Part shown: piece by piece, positions 1 through 4,780 of the stretch | Layout of the letters: the number at the start of each line of letters is the position of its first letter | How positions within the stretch are numbered: position 1 is the stretch's first letter | DNA from: Bacillota bacterium | GTDB lineage: Bacteria > Bacillota_I > Bacilli_A > RFN20 > CAG-826 | DNA length: 5,413 nucleotides | Assembly: GCA_016872075.1 (NCBI GenBank) | Contig: VHBF01000035.1 | Location: 1 to 5,413 of the forward strand | Reading direction: 5' to 3' | Notes under the pieces: generated by a model | Told to the model about the DNA's origin: nothing | What the model saw: only the letters and a program-made list of their open reading frames with translations | Database searches by the model: none | Translations under genes and position numbers: made by a program

Positions 1-37
1 AGAATGTTAGTATAATACTTACGTAGGTCAATTCGGT

Positions 38-43
38 TAAAAT
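38..43 (+). promoter_or_regulatory. -10 box of hflX, leaderless arrangement
   Basis: TAAAAT lies at 38-43 and is followed by exactly six bases before the ATG at 50, so the expected transcription start coincides with the start codon. No Shine-Dalgarno-like sequence lies within normal range, and no convincing -35 is seen 16-18 bp upstream. A second, stronger hexamer TATAAT at 11-16 sits in the middle of an imperfect palindrome (6-22, centre at 14). Its use would give a leader of about 27 bases, still without a usable Shine-Dalgarno site. Which box is used is inference. Confidence 0.5.
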
Positions 44-49
44 AAAAGT

Positions 50-1318
50 ATGCCAAATGAAAAATCTGCCATTTTAGTCGGGGTTAAGCTTCCCGGTTTT
101 CACGACTTTGCGCAAGCGTTCGAAGAACTCGATAATTTAGCGCTAGCGTGTGATTATTATGTGTTAAAGAAAGTGACGCAAAATTTAGATGCGCCTACCA
201 ACAACTATTATTTAGGTGCCGGCAAAGTTTTTGAAATCAAAGCTGTCCTCGAAGAAACGGGAGCGGAAACAGCTATCTTTGACACCGAGTTATCACCCGT
301 GCATATTCGCAATTTAGAAAAAGCCCTTGAAGTTAAGATTGTTGATCGGACGATGTTGATTTTGCAAATTTTTGAATCACGGGCGAAAACCAAAGAAGCA
401 AAACTACAAGTAGCAGTCGCCAAAGCCACTTACATGTTGCCGCGTTTGATTGATCATGACGCCAATTATGACCGGCAACGTTCTGGAGGCAAAGCAAATA
501 AAGGAACCGGAGAAACCAAGTTAGAAAGAGATAAACGCGCCTTACGAAATCAAGTCATCAAGTATCGTAAAGAACTTGCATCCTTAACGGAAAAACGAAG
601 GGTCCAACGTTTACAACGAAAAGACAACCACTTATTTACGATTGCAATCGTGGGTTACACCAACGCTGGTAAATCAGCCTTGATGAATCAATTTCTTTCA
701 CTTGCCCATCGTTCCCAAAACAAAAAAGTACTAGAAAAAGATATGGTGTTTGCGACACTAGAAACGTCTTCACGATTGATTAGTCTACCTAATTTAATTA
801 AGTTTATCGCCGTCGATACCGTTGGATTTGTCAGACGTTTACCTCACCATTTAATTGAGGCTTTTAAATCAACGCTTGAAGAAGTCAAAGAAGCGGATTT
901 GATCTTACATGTTGTTGATATTTCTGACCCAGAATTCTTAACCTTAATGAATGTTGCCGACGATGTTTTAGAATCCTTAGGGGTGAAAGATATTCCGGTT
1001 TTATATGTGTTGAATAAAATTGATATTATTCGCAAACCTCAAGGGGATTTACCCGTTAATCACGTCAAGATTTCTGCTTTAAGAGGTTTGGGAATGCCGC
1101 AATTGATGATGAAGATTTCTGAATATATTTTGCAAGATTATCATCCCCTGGAATTAAAAATTCCTTATGCGAATCAAGATTTGCTCGATCAATTAAGAAA
1201 AGATGGCATCCTTTTAGAAACTGAATATGAAGATGATGGGATCTATGTGTCGGTAGCCTTACCGGAACATCGTATCGCTATTTATGAGTCGTATATCAAT
1301 CACCGCGATTTAAATTAA
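50..1318 (+). CDS. hflX: GTPase HflX
   Basis: This is a complete HflX-family GTPase of 422 residues, a usual length for the family. Known members bind the 50S ribosomal subunit and split stalled or hibernating ribosomes, particularly under stress, and act in the cytoplasm. The N-terminal HflX domain covers about residues 6-140. It is followed by the glycine- and charge-rich linker (GGKANKGTGE, about 145-155) and a coiled region. The G domain shows the P-loop GYTNAGKS at 202-209, the G3 motif DTVGF at 256-260, NKID (G4) at 322-325, and SAL as a probable G5 near residue 343. The start is fixed by an in-frame stop at 38-40 and by the family-typical opening (ILVGV at 8-12). The gene appears monocistronic and its stop overlaps the convergent cyclo-ligase by 4 bp. 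Nothing is missing from the motifs, so the call is very secure. Confidence 0.97.
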   Translation: MPNEKSAILVGVKLPGFHDFAQAFEELDNLALACDYYVLKKVTQNLDAPTNNYYLGAGKVFEIKAVLEETGAETAIFDTELSPVHIRNLEKALEVKIVDRTMLILQIFESRAKTKEAKLQVAVAKATYMLPRLIDHDANYDRQRSGGKANKGTGETKLERDKRALRNQVIKYRKELASLTEKRRVQRLQRKDNHLFTIAIVGYTNAGKSALMNQFLSLAHRSQNKKVLEKDMVFATLETSSRLISLPNLIKFIAVDTVGFVRRLPHHLIEAFKSTLEEVKEADLILHVVDISDPEFLTLMNVADDVLESLGVKDIPVLYVLNKIDIIRKPQGDLPVNHVKISALRGLGMPQLMMKISEYILQDYHPLELKIPYANQDLLDQLRKDGILLETEYEDDGIYVSVALPEHRIAIYESYINHRDLN

Positions 1319-1830
1319 GCAACTAGAACTTCGTTGACAGGAATATCTGATTTTGTCGTTTTAATTTGCTTTTGCATTTGAAAAGGAAACGCTACCCCAA
1401 TCACATAAGGTAGTTGATGTGAGCTTAAGAATCGATCAAAATAACCTTTACCAAAACCAATCCGATTGCCTTTTGTATCAAAAGCAATTCCCGGAATGAT
1501 GACTAAATCAAGGCTAGAGCTTTCATCTTTCAAACCCTGAGGTTCTAGAATTCCCAACTCACTTTTAATAAGCAAAGATTGGGAAAGGTAGCGAACATAG
1601 ATTAAGTTATCACCGGATACTTTTGGCAATAACCAAATTTTGGAGTCCTTAAGTAAAGGTGATAAATCAGGTTCATGTTTGATCGCTGAAAATAATCCCA
1701 CTACTTTTGCTTCTTGGTATAGAGGATGGGCTTTGATTTGTTGAATCAATGAGGTGGCATACGCTGCCAAAACTTGCTCTGACAGTGCCAATCTTTTTGC
1801 CAATATTTGTTGTCTTAATTGCGCTTTCAT
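1315..1830 (-). CDS. 5-formyltetrahydrofolate cyclo-ligase (MTHFS)
   Basis: At 171 residues this is a complete, slightly compact member of the 5-FTHF cyclo-ligase family. The enzyme converts 5-formyl-THF to 5,10-methenyl-THF with ATP in the cytoplasm, returning a storage or inhibitory folate to one-carbon metabolism. Visible family marks, in order, are: the N-terminal KxxLRxxxLxxR helix (2-13); the KHEPD segment (51-55), matching the substrate-binding ExD region; the WLLPK strand (67-71); GILEP (93-97); DLVIIPG (108-114); and the nucleotide/phosphate loop GFGKGYFDR at 125-133, the best diagnostic. The family start is well matched by ATG at 1830. The gene faces hflX tail-to-tail with a 4 bp overlap and no terminator is evident between them. 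Upstream there is no Shine-Dalgarno sequence, and a -10-like box lies very close to the ATG. The family is known as ygfA/yqgN in other species; I leave the symbol blank. Confidence 0.94.
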   Translation of the reverse strand: MKAQLRQQILAKRLALSEQVLAAYATSLIQQIKAHPLYQEAKVVGLFSAIKHEPDLSPLLKDSKIWLLPKVSGDNLIYVRYLSQSLLIKSELGILEPQGLKDESSSLDLVIIPGIAFDTKGNRIGFGKGYFDRFLSSHQLPYVIGVAFPFQMQKQIKTTKSDIPVNEVLVA

Positions 1831-1836
1831 ATCGTT

Positions 1837-1870
1837 AGTTTATCATACAACTTGTCTTTACTTCGGTGAA
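1837..1870 (-). promoter_or_regulatory. Cyclo-ligase promoter, leaderless or nearly so
   Basis: On the minus strand, TAAACT (1842-1837) is followed by six bases and then the ATG at 1830, the same offset as at other genes here. A better-scoring pair overlaps it: TTCACC (1870-1865), 17 bp, TATGAT (1847-1842). That pair would start transcription about five bases before the ATG. Either reading leaves no room for a ribosome binding site. The region is shared back-to-back with the rightward promoter at 1852-1881. Confidence 0.5.
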
Positions 1871-1881
1871 CCGATTATAGT
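1852..1881 (+). promoter_or_regulatory. Rightward promoter before the SGNH hydrolase operon
   Basis: TTGTCT (1852-1857) and TATAGT (1876-1881) are separated by 18 bp, a good sigma-A-type pair. Six bases after the -10 box is an ATG at 1888, again the leaderless offset. That ATG opens the tiny membrane ORF described next rather than the hydrolase, whose own ATG is 100 bases further on. A weaker alternative, TTGATG (1929-1934) and TATGGC (1953-1958), lies closer to the hydrolase. Confidence 0.5.
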
Positions 1882-1887
1882 ATTTGT

Positions 1888-1991
1888 ATGGTCATATCCA
1901 TCATCTTTTTATCTTAGCATCGATCATCTTGATGTTACTGATCCAAGTAGTCTATGGCTATTTTTCAAGGAAGGAAAAAACACCCGCATGA
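1888..1991 (+). CDS. Possible tiny single-helix membrane protein, frame interrupted
   Basis: This gene is not recognised. Reading the frame that ends in TGA at 1989-1991 gives a hydrophobic helix (ILASIILMLLIQVVYGYF) and then a short basic tail, SRKEKTPA, as in a small single-pass membrane protein. Its stop overlaps the hydrolase ATG as ATGA, which is typical of translational coupling. In this frame the only upstream start is TTG at 1884, which lies too close to the -10 box. The ATG at 1888, perfectly placed for leaderless transcription, is in another frame and stops after nine codons. One extra T in the run at 1906-1910 would join the two into an unbroken 34-residue protein. The choices are a TTG start, a later ATG at 1932, a real or technical one-base deletion, or chance. 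The frame change is inferred, not seen. Confidence 0.4.
1967..1974 (+). promoter_or_regulatory. Shine-Dalgarno-like site for the SGNH hydrolase
   Basis: AAGGAAGG is the only purine-rich Shine-Dalgarno-like stretch in the window placed plausibly ahead of a gene, although the 13-base gap to ATG 1988 is long. Its presence at the one gene that seems to be translated from inside a longer mRNA fits an internal operon start. It also encodes part of the basic tail of the overlapping small ORF. Confidence 0.45.
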
Positions 1992-2614
1992 TTAAAACTG
2001 TAATTGGTAGTGCCTATTTTGCCAGAACCAATGAATTTAAAATTTATAATCGTCAAGCCAAACCGGGTGGTGTGGTTTTTGTGGGAGATTCATTAACCCA
2101 ACGCTATCCCTTAAGTGAATTTTATCCAGGTGTCCATTTATATAATCGTGGGATTGATGGTGATACCACCGAAGGCTTAAGCAAACGCTTAAATTTATCG
2201 ATCTTTGATTTAAAACCCAACGTTGTGGTCATGCAAATTGGGACTAATGATTTACAAGTCCTTGGTCTTCCCAAAGAAAAAACGGTAGAGAATATTGCCT
2301 CGTTAATTACGAGCATTCGTCAAGAGTTACCAAAGATTCAAATTCTTTTACTTTCACTTTATCCTGTCAATGAATCCACAGATAAACTGGTGAATAAATT
2401 CATTGTAGGGCCAAGAAAAAATACCGATATTCAATGGATTAATGACCATATTCGCACCTTTAAAGGCGTGGAATTTGTGGATGTTTATCCTTCACTGTTA
2501 GATGAAGATGGGCAATTAAAAATGCAATACTCCAAAGAAGGATTGCATTTATCTTTAGCCGGTTATGCCGTTGTGACTGAGGTTGTCAAACCGAGATTAA
2601 TGACGTTACTTTAA
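1988..2614 (+). CDS. SGNH/GDSL-family hydrolase
   Basis: This 208-residue protein is a single-domain SGNH hydrolase of the lysophospholipase L1/PAF-acetylhydrolase-like type, which cleaves ester or acyl bonds; the substrate cannot be read from sequence. Block I is GDSLT with nucleophile Ser35. Block II is NRGIDGDT with oxyanion Gly55, and block III is GTND with Asn87. Block V has His187 in KEGLHLSLAGY. Normally an Asp sits three residues before that His, but here it is Glu184 (codon GAA at 2537), an unusual change at a catalytic position. There is no signal peptide, so the enzyme is probably cytoplasmic. An in-frame extension back to 1754 exists but lies antisense to the cyclo-ligase and has no family likeness, so ATG 1988 is preferred; it also follows AAGGAAGG and overlaps the stop of the small upstream ORF. 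The 3' end overlaps the convergent dehydrogenase by 9 bp. Confidence 0.9.
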   Translation: MIKTVIGSAYFARTNEFKIYNRQAKPGGVVFVGDSLTQRYPLSEFYPGVHLYNRGIDGDTTEGLSKRLNLSIFDLKPNVVVMQIGTNDLQVLGLPKEKTVENIASLITSIRQELPKIQILLLSLYPVNESTDKLVNKFIVGPRKNTDIQWINDHIRTFKGVEFVDVYPSLLDEDGQLKMQYSKEGLHLSLAGYAVVTEVVKPRLMTLL

Positions 2615-3652
2615 TTGTTGGTTCGCGTAAGCAGTGGCCGCGGCAAATGGATCGATTTGGTCTTTTTTTGCCATTTGATAAATGCGCGTGAGGCGTTGGC
2701 CAATACGTTTGATTTCTTCTTTGACTTCGGCTTCTTGATAATCGGAATGATGTTCGTGATAAACATTGATTAATCCACCCGCATTAATGATGAAATCAGG
2801 AGCGATCAAAATTCCTTTTTCCATCGCTTTAGGTCCATGAATTTGATCATCCAATAAAATATTATTGGCACTGCCAGCGACAATCTTGGCATGCATTTGT
2901 TCAATGGAAGCATCGTTAATGATGCCGCCTAACGCGCAAGGACAAAATACATCCACGGGTAAGCTCATAATGAATTCTTGACTCACTACTTTAATTTGTG
3001 GATATTTTTTCTTCATCGTTTCAACATGGATAGGGTTGATGTCCGCAATCGTGATTTGTTTGACGCCGGCAGCAACCAGTTGATCAATCAAATAACTTCC
3101 CGTTTGTCCGACACCTTGAACGGCAAAGGATAAGTCTTGAAGTTTTTTCTTGGGGAAAATAAAGGCGACAGAAGCTTGGATGCCATAATACACCCCTAAA
3201 ACAGTAAAGGGCGAAGGATTGCCAGATTTACCAACACGACCAACCACGTGGGGGGTTTTTTTGGCAATATGCATCATATCGGCACTGGTTGTATTCACAT
3301 CTTCAGCAGTAATATATTGCCCTTTTAATAAATGAACGTAATGACCATAGGTTTCAAAATAGGCTGGTGATTTTACTAATTTTGCATCACCAATCAAAAC
3401 TGCTTTGCCTCCACCTAAAGATAAATCTGCCCCTGCCGCTTTAAACGTCATGCCTTTGGCGAGACGTAGCACATCAATTAAAGCCGATTCGCGCGTATCA
3501 TATTTCCAAATACGCGTCCCACCTAAAGCCGGACCCCGTTTGGTATTATGAACGGCAATAAAACCATGTAATTGCACAGAAGGATCATTGAATTCCATCA
3601 CCATTTCATAACCTGGTATGGAGTGAAAAATTGGTTTAGGGTAAATTTTCAT
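2606..3652 (-). CDS. Leucine dehydrogenase (Glu/Leu/Phe/Val dehydrogenase family)
   Basis: The enzyme is an NAD-dependent amino acid dehydrogenase, most like leucine dehydrogenase. It reversibly deaminates leucine, valine and isoleucine to 2-oxo acids and ammonia in the cytoplasm. The start used gives 348 residues; leucine dehydrogenases are usually about 360, and the C-terminus looks a little short. The substrate domain shows GPALGGTR, then GMTFK with Lys71, LSLGGGK with catalytic Lys83, and TAEDV with Asp118. The Rossmann domain shows GVGQTG (180-185) and Asp204 at the end of the second strand, expected for NAD rather than NADP. NAGG lies at 290-293. Valine or phenylalanine preference cannot be excluded. 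An ATG nine bases upstream (3661) gives 351 residues but overlaps the -10 box TATAAT. It would not be transcribed from that promoter, so ATG 3652 is preferred. No branched-chain oxo-acid dehydrogenase genes adjoin it. Confidence 0.9.
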   Translation of the reverse strand: MKIYPKPIFHSIPGYEMVMEFNDPSVQLHGFIAVHNTKRGPALGGTRIWKYDTRESALIDVLRLAKGMTFKAAGADLSLGGGKAVLIGDAKLVKSPAYFETYGHYVHLLKGQYITAEDVNTTSADMMHIAKKTPHVVGRVGKSGNPSPFTVLGVYYGIQASVAFIFPKKKLQDLSFAVQGVGQTGSYLIDQLVAAGVKQITIADINPIHVETMKKKYPQIKVVSQEFIMSLPVDVFCPCALGGIINDASIEQMHAKIVAGSANNILLDDQIHGPKAMEKGILIAPDFIINAGGLINVYHEHHSDYQEAEVKEEIKRIGQRLTRIYQMAKKDQIDPFAAATAYANQQLK

Positions 3653-3659
3653 CACCCCC

Positions 3660-3665
3660 ATTATA
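3660..3665 (-). promoter_or_regulatory. -10 box of leucine dehydrogenase, leaderless
   Basis: A perfect TATAAT on the minus strand (3665-3660) is followed by seven bases, GGGGGTG, and then ATG 3652. Transcription would start at or one base before that ATG. The G run abuts the ATG and is too close to act as a Shine-Dalgarno site. The -35 is weak: TTTCAA (3687-3682) with a 16 bp spacer lies inside the loop of the adjacent inverted repeat. Confidence 0.55.
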
Positions 3666-3671
3666 AAGTAA

Positions 3672-3696
3672 AACCGCTGGGTTGAAACCAGCGGTT
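3672..3696. repeat. Perfect 9-bp inverted repeat (operator or minus-strand terminator)
   Basis: AACCGCTGG (3672-3680) and CCAGCGGTT (3688-3696) are exact complements around a 7-base loop. On the minus strand the stem runs into TTTTACTTT, a weak U-rich tail, so it could stop leftward transcription just before the leucine dehydrogenase promoter. On the plus strand there is no T run. It covers the -35 and spacer of that promoter, so a regulator-binding operator is equally possible. A second, imperfect stem follows at once (3697-3705 with 3717-3725, eight of nine pairs). Confidence 0.55.
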
Positions 3697-3739
3697 GAAA
3701 TCAAGAAGGTAGTCGACTTTATTTCGGTGGTATTTTGTA

Positions 3740-3958
3740 ATTAATTCTTTAGCGGTTGGTGCTGCCGTCTTAGCAGCCGCTTTAGCGGTTGGTGGTACTG
3801 CTTATTCTGTGCTTAACGTCGCTCGCGACTTAGGTCCACGTTTAACGGCAACTGTTTTAAAAATTGGTCAACCAACTTGGGTTCCAGTTTTAGTGCTTGC
3901 CCTTGCGTCTTTAGTTGGTGGGGCATTAGCAGGTTTAGTCGTAACTTTATTAGGCTAA
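3740..3958 (+). CDS. Small hydrophobic two-helix ORF, start unresolved
   Basis: The protein is not recognised. The frame is open from 3713 to the TAA at 3956-3958. From 3740 it encodes about 72 residues: a first Ala/Val/Gly-rich helix (about 4-25), a polar loop with RDLGPRL and KIGQPTW, and a second helix (about 48-71). Codons (TTA, GGT, GTT, GCN) match the neighbours, and a strong bidirectional terminator follows, which favours a transcribed gene. There is no ATG, and GTG or TTG appears only at 3809, inside the protein. ATT at 3740 would be a rare start, with GGTGG ten bases before it. Removing one T from 3733-3736 would instead join a short upstream frame containing GTG 3727, so a frameshifted or 5'-truncated gene is possible. 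TTGAAA (3695-3700) and TTTATT (3718-3723), 17 bp apart, could be its promoter. It resembles an ATP synthase c-subunit hairpin only in shape, without the membrane carboxylate. Confidence 0.45.
   Translation: MNSLAVGAAVLAAALAVGGTAYSVLNVARDLGPRLTATVLKIGQPTWVPVLVLALASLVGGALAGLVVTLLG
3747..3793 (+). repeat. Direct repeat CTTTAGCGGTTGGTG, two copies
   Basis: The 15-base unit occurs at 3747-3761 and 3779-3793, both in the same frame of the small ORF, where it encodes LAVG and the next residue. The core AGCGGTTG occurs a third time at 3690-3697, in the right arm of the upstream hairpin. It may be simple coding repetition or may allow alternative RNA pairing with AACCGCT at 3672-3678. Confidence 0.5.
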
Positions 3959-3979
3959 ATTAAACATTATTTGATCAAT

Positions 3980-4008
3980 AAAAAATAGAGGGAAACCTCT
4001 ATTTTTTT
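3980..4008. terminator. Bidirectional rho-independent terminator
   Basis: The stem TAGAGG (3986-3991) with CCTCTA (3996-4001) closes a GAAA tetraloop. The A run at 3980-3985 and T run at 4002-4008 extend the stem and supply a U tract in both directions. It ends the rightward small ORF and the leftward SRAP gene, whose TAG stop at 4001-3999 lies inside the stem. Confidence 0.88.
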
Positions 4009-4670
4009 ATTGCTTCTAAACACAAAGCATCGTTATGTTTAACTTGATTAACGTGAGAGCTAACTTCGTAAAAACTGAGTCCCTTATAGTTATCTGGTTT
4101 CAATAGAAATGCTAATTCATCAATGGCAGTTTTTGGATCGACCCAATGGCGATATTGGTCAGGATTTAACATTACAGGGATGCGATCGTGGATGGGTTTC
4201 ATGGTCTCATTCGCATGGGTTGTAAGCATAGAAGTGTAAACGTGTGATTTGCCTTGATCATCTCTGGTGACTTGATATAAACCTGCAAACACCATCCAGG
4301 GTTGGGTTTGATGTTGAAACCAAAAGACTCTCGATGGTTTTTCATCCCGTTTCCATTCATAAAAGCCGCCACCAAGAATTAAGCAACGTCTGGTTTTCAT
4401 CGCTTGGCGAAACATCGTTTTTTCAAAGACAGATTCACTGCGAGCATTGATTACGACTTTGGTGGTTTGATTCGACAAAGGAAATCCCCAGGAAGAGAGG
4501 CCAACACGAAAGCGGGTGCCATCGTGGATTAAGGTGATTAATCGATGGGTAGGGGCAATATTATATTGCGGTAAAATTAGGCTATCTTCTTTTAATTCAA
4601 CCTGAAATTGCTTCCAAAGGAATTGCGACGTTTTTTGCCAATTTTGAGGTAAACCAAAGCGTCCACACAT
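3999..4670 (-). CDS. SRAP-family abasic-site processing protein (YedK/HMCES type)
   Basis: A complete 223-residue SRAP domain protein. The family (E. coli YedK, human HMCES) covalently captures abasic sites in single-stranded DNA through the N-terminal cysteine, shielding them during replication. The protein begins MCGRF, so Cys2 becomes the reactive N-terminus after Met removal, and this fixes the start. Other active-site parts are YNIAPT (36-41), NARSES (75-80), GGGFYEW with Glu105, and HDRIPV with His161, close to the YedK positions. The catalytic set is intact. It stands alone, sharing a terminator with the small ORF and a divergent promoter region of about 110 bp with the XRE gene. I saw no LexA-type box upstream, so SOS control is not supported by sequence. 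AGAGGT lies directly against the ATG, too close for a normal ribosome binding site. Confidence 0.95.
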   Translation of the reverse strand: MCGRFGLPQNWQKTSQFLWKQFQVELKEDSLILPQYNIAPTHRLITLIHDGTRFRVGLSSWGFPLSNQTTKVVINARSESVFEKTMFRQAMKTRRCLILGGGFYEWKRDEKPSRVFWFQHQTQPWMVFAGLYQVTRDDQGKSHVYTSMLTTHANETMKPIHDRIPVMLNPDQYRHWVDPKTAIDELAFLLKPDNYKGLSFYEVSSHVNQVKHNDALCLEAIKK

Positions 4671-4676
4671 ACCTCT

Positions 4677-4682
4677 ATTTTA
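4677..4682 (-). promoter_or_regulatory. -10 box of the SRAP gene, leaderless
   Basis: TAAAAT on the minus strand (4682-4677) is separated from ATG 4670 by exactly six bases, AGAGGT, so the mRNA should begin at the start codon. No good -35 is found at 16-18 bp; TTGCTA (4709-4704) is 21 bp away. Confidence 0.5.
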
Positions 4683-4738
4683 TCGATTTTCCTAAAAATG
4701 AGTTAGCAATTTAAGTTGATTTAATTGCCTTATAATGT

Positions 4739-4768
4739 TTGTGGAATTGAAATAAAGGCGTTCCACAA
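4739..4768. promoter_or_regulatory. Inverted repeat flanking the -35 box of the XRE gene, likely operator
   Basis: TTGTGGAA (4739-4746) and TTCCACAA (4761-4768) form a perfect 8-bp inverted repeat with a 14-base spacer. The -35 TTGAAA sits just inside the left arm and the right arm touches the -10 box. This is a classic place for a repressor dimer, so autoregulation by the adjacent HTH protein is a reasonable inference. The SRAP promoter is too distant to be covered directly. Confidence 0.5.
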
Positions 4769-4774
4769 TAAAAT
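4747..4774 (+). promoter_or_regulatory. Promoter of the XRE gene, leaderless
   Basis: TTGAAA (4747-4752), a 16 bp spacer and TAAAAT (4769-4774) are followed by six bases, AAAATC, and ATG 4781. There is no Shine-Dalgarno sequence in range. A separate TATAAT at 4731-4736 could start a longer transcript near 4743, but it has no good -35. Confidence 0.6.
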
Positions 4775-4780
4775 AAAATC

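Noticed and set aside
1754..1987. In-frame N-terminal extension of the SGNH hydrolase to an ATG at 1754
   Set aside because: It runs antisense through the start of the cyclo-ligase, has no SGNH-family likeness, and would precede the visible promoter at 1852-1881.
3672..3696. Riboswitch or T-box leader for leucine dehydrogenase
   Set aside because: The hairpin is upstream of the -10 box of that gene, so it is not in the mRNA if the leaderless promoter is right, and no T-box or riboswitch core motif is visible.
3810..3930. Minus-strand short ORF opposite the hydrophobic ORF (about 37 residues from ATG, hydrophilic)
   Set aside because: It has the polar pattern expected of the antisense of a hydrophobic gene, and lacks a promoter or terminator of its own.
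3740..3958. Small ORF as an ATP synthase c subunit or a circular bacteriocin
   Set aside because: It shares only a hairpin-like or Ala/Val-rich hydrophobic look. There is no conserved membrane Asp or Glu and no RQP loop for a c subunit, and no bacteriocin neighbours.
4671..4780. LexA (SOS) box between the SRAP and XRE genes
   Set aside because: No CGAAC-N4-GTTCG-like site is present; the only symmetrical sequence is TTGTGGAA/TTCCACAA, at the XRE promoter.
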